A stretch of 64,000 nt of DNA, taken from the NCBI RefSeq assembly GCF_002028425.1, contig NZ_CP020042.1, positions 4,935,560 to 4,999,559 of the forward strand, written 5' to 3'. The notes under the pieces were generated by a model, which was not told the origin of the DNA, ran no database searches, and was given only the letters and a program-made list of their open reading frames with translations. The position numbers and the translations under genes were made by a program. The DNA comes from Streptomyces katrae (GTDB lineage Bacteria; Actinomycetota; Actinomycetes; Streptomycetales; Streptomycetaceae). Shown here piece after piece: positions 25,642 through 33,930 of this stretch. Position 1 is the stretch's first letter; each line of letters opens with the position of its first letter.

Positions 25642-26970
25642 ATGGCGAAGATGACGGGCTGGCTCGGCCGGCTCGGCAGAGGGCTGAGCCGGATGGAGGC
25701 GCGCCTGGACGAGCGGCGGGCCGAGGTCGAGGCGGAGGCCGAGGCCGACGTGGAGCCGCTGCCCCTCCCGGCCGCGGCCGCCCCCGGGGCGCCGGCCCCG
25801 GCCGGCCCCGAGGAACCCCCGCCGCCCGTCCGGCCCGACCCGGTGGCCGTCATCCCCTGGGGGGTGCGCGTCGCCGCCGAGGCCAGCTGGCGGCTGCTGC
25901 TGCTCGCCGGGATGGTCTGGGTGCTGATGAAGGTGATCAGCGAGGTCCGCCTGGTCGTCCTCGCCTTCGCCGCCGCCCTCCTCGTCACCGCGCTGCTCCA
26001 GCCGTTCGTGGTCCGGCTGCGCCGGATCGGGCTGCCGCGGGGCCTGGCCACGGCCGTCACCGCGATCCTCGGTTTCGTCGTCATCGGGCTGGTCGGCTGG
26101 TTCGTGGTCTGGCAGGTCATGGAGAACCTCGACGACCTCTCCAACCGGCTGCGCGAGGGCATCAACGAGCTCAAGAGCTGGGCACTGGACAGTCCGTTCC
26201 ACGTGACCGAGAAGCAGATCAACGACATCGCGAAGAACCTCAGCGAGACCATCGGCACCAACACCGAGCAGATCACCTCCGCCGGCCTGCAGGGCGTGAC
26301 GGTGCTCGTCGAGGTGCTGACGGGCATGCTGCTCGCGATGTTCTCGACGCTGTTCCTGCTCTACGACGGCCAGAAGATCTGGAGCTGGGTCCTCGGCCTG
26401 GTCCCGTCCGCCGCCCGCCCCGGCGTCGCCGGAGCCGGCCCGCGCGCCTGGCGCACCCTGACCGCGTACGTGCGCGGCACGGTGCTGGTCGCCCTGATCG
26501 ACGCCGTGTTCATCGGCCTCGGCATCTACTTCCTCAAGGTGCCGATGGCGGTCCCGCTCGCCGTGTTCATCTTCCTCTTCGCCTTCATCCCGCTCGTCGG
26601 CGCGGTGGTGTCCGGCGCCCTGGCGGTGGTCGTGGCCCTGGTGACCCAGGGGCCGTTCGCCGCCCTGATGGTGCTGCTGGTCGTGCTGGCCGTCCAGCAG
26701 ATCGAGGGGCACGTGCTCCAGCCCTTCATCCTGGGCCGGGCCGTACGGGTGCACCCGCTCGCGGTGGTGCTGTCGGTCGCCGCCGGCGGGATGATCGCCG
26801 GCATCGGCGGCGCGGTCGTCGCCGTGCCGCTGGTCGCCGTCACCAACACCGTGGTCGTCTACCTGCGCGCCTACTCGCGCGAGCGGCGCCTGGCACCCCC
26901 CTCCCCGACCGGGCCCGCGCCGCACGGGGCCACCGCCGTACAGGCCGCCGAGCGGGAGGGCCGGGGATGA
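25642..26970 (+). CDS. AI-2E family permease
   Basis: A 442-aa membrane protein. A charged cytoplasmic head (LSRMEARLDERRAEVEAEAEADVEP) and Pro-rich linker precede about eight helices of the AI-2E transporter family, with the middle soluble region LREGINELKSWALDSPF...KQINDIAKNLSETIG and the late signature IPLVGAVVSGALAVVVALV...QQIEGHVLQPFILGRAVRVHPL. Members export small molecules or exchange Na+/H+; the substrate is unknown. Start ATG at 25642. Its last four bases (ATGA) overlap the next start, so the two are coupled. Confidence 0.88.
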   Translation: MAKMTGWLGRLGRGLSRMEARLDERRAEVEAEAEADVEPLPLPAAAAPGAPAPAGPEEPPPPVRPDPVAVIPWGVRVAAEASWRLLLLAGMVWVLMKVISEVRLVVLAFAAALLVTALLQPFVVRLRRIGLPRGLATAVTAILGFVVIGLVGWFVVWQVMENLDDLSNRLREGINELKSWALDSPFHVTEKQINDIAKNLSETIGTNTEQITSAGLQGVTVLVEVLTGMLLAMFSTLFLLYDGQKIWSWVLGLVPSAARPGVAGAGPRAWRTLTAYVRGTVLVALIDAVFIGLGIYFLKVPMAVPLAVFIFLFAFIPLVGAVVSGALAVVVALVTQGPFAALMVLLVVLAVQQIEGHVLQPFILGRAVRVHPLAVVLSVAAGGMIAGIGGAVVAVPLVAVTNTVVVYLRAYSRERRLAPPSPTGPAPHGATAVQAAEREGRG

Positions 26971-27653
26971 TCAGCGAGCCCGAGATCGAGGGCGAGTGGT
27001 CCTCACAGCAGCCCGAGCACTCCGCCGCCGACGGCGCCGCCGCCGCGGCGGGGCCCGACCGGGCCTTACGGGCGGCGCACTGGCGCTGGGCGCTGGGCGG
27101 GGCGCTCGTGGCCTGCGCGGTGTTCGCGGGGGGCCTGGTCGTGCAGGAACGTTACGGCGAGAGCGGGCCGCCGATCCGCTACCGGCACAGCGAGCAACTG
27201 TGCGCGGAGACCCCGCTGAAGGCCGTCGGGGCGGTCCTCGGCGGCCTGGGCGGCGGTGTGCCGAAGCACGGGGAGACCCCCGCCCTGGACTGGTCGAGCT
27301 GCTTCGCAGACGGGAGCAAGGAGGGCCAGCCCTTCATGTCCAACGCCCAGCTCATGGTCGAGCTGCACAAGAAGACCGACCCGGGGCCGGAGTTCGGCGT
27401 GGTCCCGGAACTGGCGTTGTACGCGATGCCCCTGGCGACCGAGCAGGTGTCCGGGCTGGGCGAGCGGGCGTTCTTCTCCGGTGCAGCGCAGTCGCCCCGG
27501 CTCCAGGTGCTCGACGGCGGGACGGTGGTCACCCTCACCGTCGCCTGGTGGACCAGGGGCGCCGCCGACGCCGGGGACAAGGTCGACGAGGACGCGGTCA
27601 AGGCGGCGATGGTCGAGGACGTCCGCGGCCTGCTGGCCCGGCTGCGGCAGTAG
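26967..27653 (+). CDS. Single-pass membrane hypothetical protein
   Basis: A 228-aa protein with a cytoplasmic N-terminus, one helix (WALGGALVACAVFAGGLVV, about residues 40-58) and an outer domain with two cysteines (SEQLCAETPLKAV, WSSCFADGSK). The outer domain resembles DUF3558-like lipid-anchored domains in size and Cys placement, but this is only a hint. Its ATG overlaps the stop of the AI-2E permease gene (ATGA), so it is coupled to that permease and may be a partner. Function unknown. Confidence 0.75.
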   Translation: MISEPEIEGEWSSQQPEHSAADGAAAAAGPDRALRAAHWRWALGGALVACAVFAGGLVVQERYGESGPPIRYRHSEQLCAETPLKAVGAVLGGLGGGVPKHGETPALDWSSCFADGSKEGQPFMSNAQLMVELHKKTDPGPEFGVVPELALYAMPLATEQVSGLGERAFFSGAAQSPRLQVLDGGTVVTLTVAWWTRGAADAGDKVDEDAVKAAMVEDVRGLLARLRQ

Positions 27654-27665
27654 CCGGGAACGCGC

Positions 27666-27698
27666 CGCGCCCCGCGGCCGCAAGGGCCGCGGGGCGCG
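27666..27698. terminator. Bidirectional terminator
   Basis: Perfect 14-bp stem CGCGCCCCGCGGCC / GGCCGCGGGGCGCG, arms 27666-27679 and 27685-27698, loop 5, between convergent genes ending at 27653 and 27744. Confidence 0.85.
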
Positions 27699-27743
27699 GG
27701 GGAGTACGAGGTCCACTCGTACGGGTGAGGCTGCGACCGCCGG

Positions 27744-28283
27744 CTACTCGGCGGCCAGGGCCGCTTCGGCGTCGAGGGTGACGGCGACGGCCTGGATCAC
27801 CGAGGCGATCTTGAAGGCCTCCTGGACCGTCTCGCGGTCCACGCCCGCCTTGCGCAGGACCTGCTCGTGCGAGTCCAGGCACTGGCCGCAGCCGTTGATG
27901 GCGGAGACCGCGAGCGACCAGAGCTCGAAGTCCACCTTCTCCACGCCCGGGTTGCCGATGACGTTCATCCGCAGGCCCGCGCGCAGCGTGCCGTACTCCG
28001 GGTCGGAGAGCAGGTGCCGGGTCCGGTAGAAGACGTTGTTCATCGCCATGACCGCCGCGGCGGACTTGGCGGCGTTGTACGCCTCCGGGGACAGCGCGGC
28101 CTTGGCCTCGGGCTCCAGCTCACGCAGGACGCGCGGGGAGCGGGCGGCGATCGCGCAGGACAGGACGGTGCCCCACAGCTGCTGCTGGGTGAGGGTGTCC
28201 TGGTTGCCGATGACCGAACCGAGGTTCAGCTTCAGGTCCTTGGCGAAGTCCGGTATGGCGGACTTGAGGGAGTCGAGGGACAT
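27744..28283 (-). CDS. ahpD: Alkyl hydroperoxide reductase AhpD
   Basis: A 179-aa helical thiol enzyme. The catalytic set of the AhpD family is intact: Glu120, Cys132-x2-Cys135 in [12 protein letters not shown] and His139. It reduces AhpC, linking it to lipoamide-dependent reductants. It starts 3 bases after the ahpC stop and is clearly in one operon with ahpC, divergent from oxyR. Confidence 0.96.
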   Translation of the reverse strand: MSLDSLKSAIPDFAKDLKLNLGSVIGNQDTLTQQQLWGTVLSCAIAARSPRVLRELEPEAKAALSPEAYNAAKSAAAVMAMNNVFYRTRHLLSDPEYGTLRAGLRMNVIGNPGVEKVDFELWSLAVSAINGCGQCLDSHEQVLRKAGVDRETVQEAFKIASVIQAVAVTLDAEAALAAE

Positions 28284-28286
28284 CCG

Positions 28287-28841
28287 TCACTCACCGGCCA
28301 GCAGGGCGCCGGCGTTCAGGGTGTCCTCGCCCTTGTTCCAGTTGCAGGGGCACAGCTCGTCGGTCTGCAGGGCGTCGAGGACCCGCAGGACCTCCTTGGG
28401 GTTACGGCCCACGGAACCGGCGGTCACCATCGAGAACTGGATCTCGTTGTTCGGGTCCACGATGAAGACGGCGCGCTGGGCGAAGCCGTCCTCGCCCTGG
28501 ATGCCGCAGGCCTGCATCAGCTCGTGCTTGGAGTCGGCCAGCATCGGGAAGGGCAGGTCGCGCAGGTCGGCGTGGTCCTTGCGCCAGGCGTGGTGGACGT
28601 ACTCGGAGTCGCCGGAGACGCCGAGGATCTGGGCGTCGCGGTCGAGGAACTCGTCGTTCAGCTTGCCGAACGCGGCGATCTCGGTGGGGCACACGAAGGT
28701 GAAGTCAGCAGGCCAGAAGAAGACGACGCGCCACTTGCCCTCGTAGGTCTTCTGGTCGATCTGCGCGAACTCCTTGCCGGCTTCGAGCGAGACGCAGGCG
28801 GTCAGGTCGTAGCTGGGGAACTTGTCACCGACAGTGAGCAC
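28287..28841 (-). CDS. ahpC: Peroxiredoxin AhpC
   Basis: A 184-aa typical 2-Cys peroxiredoxin. The peroxidatic Cys51 lies in ADFTFVCPTE, and the resolving Cys in ELCPCNW near residue 165. It reduces hydrogen peroxide, organic peroxides and peroxynitrite and is recycled by AhpD, encoded downstream. GTG start at 28841 with AAGGAGA upstream. Transcription should be controlled by the divergently encoded OxyR through a dyad at 28928-28947. Confidence 0.97.
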   Translation of the reverse strand: MLTVGDKFPSYDLTACVSLEAGKEFAQIDQKTYEGKWRVVFFWPADFTFVCPTEIAAFGKLNDEFLDRDAQILGVSGDSEYVHHAWRKDHADLRDLPFPMLADSKHELMQACGIQGEDGFAQRAVFIVDPNNEIQFSMVTAGSVGRNPKEVLRVLDALQTDELCPCNWNKGEDTLNAGALLAGE

Positions 28842-28927
28842 GAACTCTCCTTGCGGAATGGAAAGTGACCCTTTTGGGGGCTTTCCGAGGGGGTTGGACT
28901 GATCTCACATGCTGGCACAGCTGCATT

Positions 28928-28947
28928 GATTAGGGAAATAGCTAGTC
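28928..28947. promoter_or_regulatory. Candidate OxyR binding dyad
   Basis: GATTAG-N8-CTAGTC, an inverted repeat with one mismatch, contains the LysR-type T-N11-A spacing. It lies between ahpC and oxyR, 30 bases before the oxyR start. Placement in the divergent promoter fits OxyR control of ahpCD and of itself. Confidence 0.6.
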
Positions 28948-28976
28948 TTGTTGCGGGTGATCGGAGGTACCTATCA

Positions 28977-29924
28977 GTGGCTGTGAGTAGTAGAGGACAG
29001 AAGCAACCGACGCTGGCGCAGCTGCGCGCCTTCGCGGCGGTCGCCGAGCACCTGCACTTCCGGGACGCCGCCGCGGCGATCGGCATGAGCCAGCCCGCGC
29101 TCTCCGGGGCCGTCTCCGCGCTGGAGGAGGCCCTCGGGGTGCAGCTGCTGGAACGCACCACCCGCAAGGTGCTGCTCTCCCCGGCGGGCGAGCGGATCGC
29201 GGTCCGGGCGCGGGGCGTGCTCGACGCGCTGGGCGGGCTGCTGGAGGAGGCCGAGGCCGTACGGGCCCCGTTCACCGGGGTGCTGAGGCTCGGGGTGATC
29301 CCCACCGTCGCCCCGTACCTGCTGCCGACCGTGCTCGGGCTCTTCCACCGGCGCTACCCCCGGATGGACCTCCAGGTCCACGAGGAGCAGACGGCCTCCC
29401 TGCTGGAGGGGCTGGCCGCCGGACGGCTGGACCTGCTGCTGCTCGCGGTACCGCTGGGCGTGCCCGGCGTGTGCGAACTCCCCCTCTTCGACGAGGACTT
29501 CGTACTGCTGGCCCCCCGCGACCACCCGCTGGCCGGGCGCCGGGACATCCCGCGCGAGGAACTGCGGGGCCTGCAACTGCTGCTGCTGGACGAGGGGCAC
29601 TGCCTGCGCGACCAGGCCCTGGACATCTGCCGTGAGGCCGGACGCACCGCCGGCGCGGACGTCACCACCACCGCCGCCGGACTGTCCACGCTGGTCCAGC
29701 TGGTCGCCGGCGGCCTCGGGGTGACCCTGCTGCCGCGCACCGCGCTGCGGCTGGAGACGGCCCGCAACGAGGCCCTGGCCACCGGCTACTTCGCCGAGCC
29801 GGCCCCCTCGCGGCGGATCGCCCTGGCCATGCGGACCGGGACCGCCCGGCAGGAGGAGTTCCGGGCCATCGCGGGCGCCCTGCGCGAAGCGGTGCGCCCG
29901 CTCCCGGTGTGGCCCACCGACTGA
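28977..29924 (+). CDS. oxyR: Peroxide-sensing LysR regulator OxyR
   Basis: A 315-aa LysR-type activator. The N-terminal helix-turn-helix is QPTLAQLRAFAAVAEHLHFRDAAAAIGMSQPALSG. The sensing domain carries the redox pair Cys209 and Cys218 in DEGHCLRDQALDICREAG, which form a disulfide on peroxide exposure. The GTG at 28977 is chosen because GGAGG lies ten bases upstream and because the family begins VAVSSRG. It is divergent from its target ahpCD. Confidence 0.95.
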   Translation: MAVSSRGQKQPTLAQLRAFAAVAEHLHFRDAAAAIGMSQPALSGAVSALEEALGVQLLERTTRKVLLSPAGERIAVRARGVLDALGGLLEEAEAVRAPFTGVLRLGVIPTVAPYLLPTVLGLFHRRYPRMDLQVHEEQTASLLEGLAAGRLDLLLLAVPLGVPGVCELPLFDEDFVLLAPRDHPLAGRRDIPREELRGLQLLLLDEGHCLRDQALDICREAGRTAGADVTTTAAGLSTLVQLVAGGLGVTLLPRTALRLETARNEALATGYFAEPAPSRRIALAMRTGTARQEEFRAIAGALREAVRPLPVWPTD

Positions 29925-29960
29925 GGGGCCTTCCGGGAACGGGCGCACGGGGCCCGGGGG

Positions 29961-32315
29961 TCACTCCGTCCGCAGGCCGTCCGGGCGCATCAGGCGCAGC
30001 AGGGGCGGCAGGCTCAGCAGGGTGACCGCCGCGACCACGCCCGCCCCGGCTCCGGCCAGGGCCAGGACGGAGGCCCAGTCGACCCGCACCGGCCGGCCGG
30101 TGACCCACAGCAGGGTGGACCCCAGGGCGAGGCCCGCGCCGGTCGCCAGCGACAGCCCGAGCCCGATCGGGAGCGCCGTCTGCCACAGCACGGACAGGCC
30201 CAGGGTCCGGCGCGGCGTGCCGAAGGCCACCAGGGCGGCCAGCAGCCTCCGGCGCTCGCGCAGTTGCTCCAGCTGCGCCACCAGCAGGCTCGTGCCGATG
30301 ACCACGAGCAGGCCCGCCGCGCCGAAGAACAGCCCGGTCCGGATCGTCGTGTACGAGGAGTTCTCGGAGGTCTTGCGCAGGGGCGTCACCGTGGCGAACG
30401 GCTCCGCCTTGAACACCGCCGTGCGGATCGCGTCGAGGGCGTCGGGCCGGGACTCGTCGGCCTGCACGAAGACGTGGGCGCCCGGCCAGCTGCCCAGGTT
30501 CTTCGGCGCGGCCGACGGGGTGACCAGCAGCCCGTCCCGCAGGGCCCCGAACGGGTCCACGACGGGGCGCACCGTACGGGCGCCCGCGGGCACGGTCCAC
30601 TCGACGGGTTTCTCGGCGGCCAGTTCCCGCATGCCGTAGCTCGTGATGTTGCCGGCGTACAGCCGCTCCCCGGGTGCGGGGGTGAGCGGCTCCCCGGTGG
30701 GGGAGATCCCGCCGCCGGAGAGGGCGAAGGCGTCGCCCTCGGCGCAGTCCCCGAGCTCGGCGACCTCCCGCAGGGCCTCGCAGGTGCCGACGGTGACCCG
30801 TACGCTCTGGCCGTCGGCCGGGATGGCCCGCGCCGCCTGGACGTCGGTCAGCGCGACGGCCCTGACGACCCCCGGCGCCGCGGCGAGTTCCCCGGCGAGG
30901 GCGTCGACGCGGGACTCCGTGCCCATGTGCATCAGGACCGACACGGTCGCCCGGCCGGGGTCCTGGCCGGTGGGCCGCTCGTAGTCCTCCTCGACGCCGG
31001 TGAAGACCATCTGGAGGGCGATGGCCCCGGCCACCGCGACCGCGATCCCGTTGACCATGCGGGCGGCGCCGCCGCTGTCGACCTGGAGCCGCCGGACGGC
31101 CAGCTGCCAGGAGGCCGGTCCGCCCGAGAGCCGTCCGACGGTCCGCTCCAGCAGCCACGGCAGCAGCACGGTGACGGCGACCAGCAACAGCACCACCCCA
31201 CCGCCGACCTGCCAGCGGTTGAAGTCGCGGTGCTCGTCGTCCTGTCCGCCCAGCGGCACGAGCAGACCCAGCCCGGCGAGCGGCAGCAGCAGCCGCCACC
31301 ACACGCGGCGCCGGCGCGGCGCGGCCGTCCGGGCGACGCCCAGCGGCTCGATGACCACCCGCCGCAGGGCGAACACGGTGACGGCCACGGCCGCCGCCGG
31401 CATCGCCAGCGCCACCAGCAGGGCCAGCCACGGCGAGGGGTCCAGGTCGTGCGGGAAGACGCTGCGCTGCCGGAAGGAGAGGGACTCCGCCAGGGCGCGG
31501 CCGACGAGGAAGAAGCCCGCACCCAGCACCAGTCCGGCCAGCGCTCCCGACAGGGCCTCGCCGGCCGCGATGCGGCGCACCGTACGGCTGTCGGCGCCCA
31601 CCAGGCGCAGCGCGGCGAGCCGCTGGTCGCGCCGCTCCCCGCCGAAGCGGACGGCGGCGGCGACGAAGACGGCGACGGGTGTCAGCAGTGCGACGAAGGC
31701 CAGGACGACCAGCAGCATCAGCACCGGGTCGAGGCCGCGCGGCTCCGGTTCGCCCGCGAAGGCGGTGATCCGCTGGATCCGGTGCTCACCCGGTCCGATG
31801 GCCGGCAGGGTGGAGTCGCCCAGGTAGAAGAGGAGTTCGGCCGGGCCGGTCAGGCCGCGGTCGGCGACGGTCCCGGTGATCTCGGCGCCCAGGCGCTCGC
31901 GCAGCCCCGCCCCTTCCGGGGAGGCCAGCAGCTGCTTCAGGGCGGGGGAGACCACCATCTCGCCGGCCTTCGGGACGCTCTGAAGCCCCGGCGGCACGGG
32001 CGCGTCGGGGCCTTCCGCGCGCAGCACCCGGCCGCCGATCTTCAGGTGGCGGTAGGTCTGGTCGATGCGGGCGATCAGCAGCGTGTCCCGGCCGGGCGCG
32101 GCGGCCTCGGTGGCGCCCAGCAGGGAACGGGCGTCCTCGCGTTCGTGCCGGGCGGTCAGCGCCCCCGGTACCGCCGTGCTGATCAGCAGCAGTGCGACGC
32201 CGAGGCCGACGCCGACACCGGTGAGCAGGGTGCGGGTCCACCCCTGGCGTCCGCCGCCGAAGGCGAAGCGTGCCCCGAGGGCCAGGTCCCGGGCCCAGGC
32301 CCGGAGCGTGCTCAT
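29961..32315 (-). CDS. FtsX-like ABC permease
   Basis: A 784-aa ABC-transporter permease of the MacB/LolCE type: first helix after TLLTGVGVGLGVALLLISTAVP, a long outer domain (about 60-180), and two FtsX domains of three to four helices each (around LMLLVVLAFVALLTPVAVFVAA and LFFGAAGLLVVIGTSLLVAQLEQLRERRRLLAAL). It works with the ATPase encoded just upstream, whose stop overlaps its start (ATGA). Such systems in Streptomyces often move antimicrobial peptides or lipids; the substrate is not known. Confidence 0.88.
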   Translation of the reverse strand: MSTLRAWARDLALGARFAFGGGRQGWTRTLLTGVGVGLGVALLLISTAVPGALTARHEREDARSLLGATEAAAPGRDTLLIARIDQTYRHLKIGGRVLRAEGPDAPVPPGLQSVPKAGEMVVSPALKQLLASPEGAGLRERLGAEITGTVADRGLTGPAELLFYLGDSTLPAIGPGEHRIQRITAFAGEPEPRGLDPVLMLLVVLAFVALLTPVAVFVAAAVRFGGERRDQRLAALRLVGADSRTVRRIAAGEALSGALAGLVLGAGFFLVGRALAESLSFRQRSVFPHDLDPSPWLALLVALAMPAAAVAVTVFALRRVVIEPLGVARTAAPRRRRVWWRLLLPLAGLGLLVPLGGQDDEHRDFNRWQVGGGVVLLLVAVTVLLPWLLERTVGRLSGGPASWQLAVRRLQVDSGGAARMVNGIAVAVAGAIALQMVFTGVEEDYERPTGQDPGRATVSVLMHMGTESRVDALAGELAAAPGVVRAVALTDVQAARAIPADGQSVRVTVGTCEALREVAELGDCAEGDAFALSGGGISPTGEPLTPAPGERLYAGNITSYGMRELAAEKPVEWTVPAGARTVRPVVDPFGALRDGLLVTPSAAPKNLGSWPGAHVFVQADESRPDALDAIRTAVFKAEPFATVTPLRKTSENSSYTTIRTGLFFGAAGLLVVIGTSLLVAQLEQLRERRRLLAALVAFGTPRRTLGLSVLWQTALPIGLGLSLATGAGLALGSTLLWVTGRPVRVDWASVLALAGAGAGVVAAVTLLSLPPLLRLMRPDGLRTE

Positions 32316-33001
32316 AGGGCGCGCTCCATGTCCCGGGTGCGGCCGTCACGCACGACGATCTCCCGGTCGGAGTAGGCGGCCACCCGGGTCTCGTGGGTGA
32401 CCAGGACGACGGCGGCGCTCGCCGCCCGGGCGGCCTCGGTGAGCAGCTGCATCACGAGTTCGCCGTTGAGGGAGTCCAGGGCGCCGGTGGGCTCGTCCGC
32501 GAAGACCACCCGGGGCCGGGTGACCAGCGCGCGGGCCACGGCCACGCGCTGGCCCTGGCCGCCGCTGACCTCGCCGGGGCGCTTGGCGCCGGTGTCCTCG
32601 ACCTGGAGCCGCTCCATCCAGCCCAGGGCGGTGGCCTCGGCCTCCTTGCGCCTGACCCCGGCCAGGCGCAGCGGCAGCGCGACGTTCTCCACGCAGGTCA
32701 GCTCGGGGACGAGCTGACCGAACTGGAAGACGAAGCCGAACTGGCTGCGCCGCAGGGCGCTGCGCTCGGCGTCGCCCAGGGCGGTGAGCTCGCGGCCGTC
32801 GTAGGTGACGCTGCCGGAGTCGGGCGCGACGATCCCGGCGAGGCAGTGCAGGAGCGTGGACTTGCCGGAGCCGGAGGGGCCCATGACGGCGACGACCTCG
32901 CCGGGGTGGATGGAGAACTCGGCGCCGTCGAGGGCCCTGGTGGTGCCGTAGGCCTTGTGCAGGCCGGTGGCGACGAGGAGGGAGCCGGCGGGGGCCGTCA
33001 T
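32312..33001 (-). CDS. ABC transporter ATPase (MacB type)
   Basis: A 229-aa ATPase: Walker A GPSGSGKSTLL, signature VSGGQGQRVAVARAL, Walker B VVFADEPTGALD, and H-loop VLVTHETRVA. The Q-loop is FVFQFGQL. It is overlapped at both ends by four bases (ATGA) with its neighbours, padR-type and permease genes, so the three form one coupled operon. It would power the FtsX-like permease. Confidence 0.94.
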   Translation of the reverse strand: MTAPAGSLLVATGLHKAYGTTRALDGAEFSIHPGEVVAVMGPSGSGKSTLLHCLAGIVAPDSGSVTYDGRELTALGDAERSALRRSQFGFVFQFGQLVPELTCVENVALPLRLAGVRRKEAEATALGWMERLQVEDTGAKRPGEVSGGQGQRVAVARALVTRPRVVFADEPTGALDSLNGELVMQLLTEAARAASAAVVLVTHETRVAAYSDREIVVRDGRTRDMERAL

Positions 33002-33522
33002 CGGCGCACCTCCCGGGCGAGCTGGTCCAGGCGGGCGGAGGTGAGTTCGAGCCAGCGCAGGTCGGCCTCCAGGTGGAACAGGGCGTGGTCGCAGACCAGC
33101 TGGTCGGCGAGGTCGCCCTTGCGCTTGCGCTGGGTCAGGATGCGCATCAGGCGCAGGTGTTCGGCGCGCTGGGTGTCGAGCAGACCGTTCGCGCTGCGGC
33201 CGGTGAGCAGCGCGAGGACCACCTTCGTGTAGAGGGTGGAGTGGAGGTAGGGCTCCGGCTTCTCCGGCTGGGAGAGCCACTGCGCGACGTCGGTGATCCC
33301 GGCGTCGGTGATGGCGTAGCGCTTGCGGTCGGGGCCGCCGCCGCTCTCGATCCCGTCGACCTCGACGAGGCCGTTCTTCAGCAGGCGGGACATGGTCGAG
33401 TAGACCTGCCCGTAGGCGAGCGGCCGGTCGTGGCCGAAGTTCTCGTCGAAGGCGCGCTTGAGGTCGTAGCCGTGGCGCGGGCCGGCCTCCAGGAGGCCGA
33501 GCAGGGTGTGGCCGATGGACAT
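32998..33522 (-). CDS. PadR-family regulator
   Basis: A 174-aa regulator of the PadR/VirR type. The winged helix is SIGHTLLGLLEAGPRHGYDLKRAFDENFG...AYGQVYSTMSRLLKNGLVEV, followed by a helical dimer part. It heads the ABC operon and very likely represses it: three copies of the half-site TATACAC/GTGTATA cover its own promoter (33531-33562). The start ATG at 33522 lies seven bases after a TATAGT -10, so the mRNA is probably leaderless. Confidence 0.92.
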   Translation of the reverse strand: MSIGHTLLGLLEAGPRHGYDLKRAFDENFGHDRPLAYGQVYSTMSRLLKNGLVEVDGIESGGGPDRKRYAITDAGITDVAQWLSQPEKPEPYLHSTLYTKVVLALLTGRSANGLLDTQRAEHLRLMRILTQRKRKGDLADQLVCDHALFHLEADLRWLELTSARLDQLAREVRR

Positions 33523-33530
33523 GGCGGCGA

Positions 33531-33562
33531 CTATACACGGGGTGTATACGCACGGTGTATAG
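33531..33562. promoter_or_regulatory. PadR operator over the operon promoter
   Basis: Three half-sites are seen: CTATACAC (33531-33538), GTGTATAC (33542-33549) and GTGTATAG (33555-33562). On the minus strand the outermost copy forms the -10 TATAGT (33530-33535), seven bases before the ATG. Binding here would shut off the operon. Confidence 0.8.
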
Positions 33563-33672
33563 AAGGCGGTCGGCGGATTTTCCCGCGGCGGGTGGCGTCG
33601 GCGGGCAGGGAGGAACGCCCGGGCGCGGTGGTCGCGCCCGGGCGGAGGGCCGGGGGTGCCGGGGAGCGGCGG

Positions 33673-33930
33673 TCAGCCGTCGCGGCCGGTGCGGGGGCGG
33701 CCGCGGGGCGGGATCGGGGCGGCGCCGCCGGGGAGCCTGCCGGCCTCCGACAGGGCCCGGCGCAGCAGGAACTCGATCTGCGCGTTGGCGCTGCGCAGCT
33801 CCTCGCCGGCCCACCGCGCGAGGGCGTCGTAGACCTGCGGGTCGAGCCGGAGCAGCACCTGCTTGCGCGGCTCCCGTCCGGCCCGGGCGGGCTTGGGCTC
33901 GGACGGGTCCTGGGCGCCCCTGGACGTCAC
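33673..33930 (-). CDS. Ribbon-helix-helix (Arc-type) small protein
   Basis: An 85-aa basic protein. The core KQVLLRLDPQVYDALARWAGEELRS...NAQIEFLLRRALSEAG is a ribbon-helix-helix motif of the Arc/MetJ type. It starts with GTG at 33930, overlapping the stop of the SPFH gene (GTGA), so it is translated by coupling. Its partner is therefore the SPFH protein; whether it binds DNA as an autoregulator is not known. Confidence 0.78.
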   Translation of the reverse strand: MTSRGAQDPSEPKPARAGREPRKQVLLRLDPQVYDALARWAGEELRSANAQIEFLLRRALSEAGRLPGGAAPIPPRGRPRTGRDG

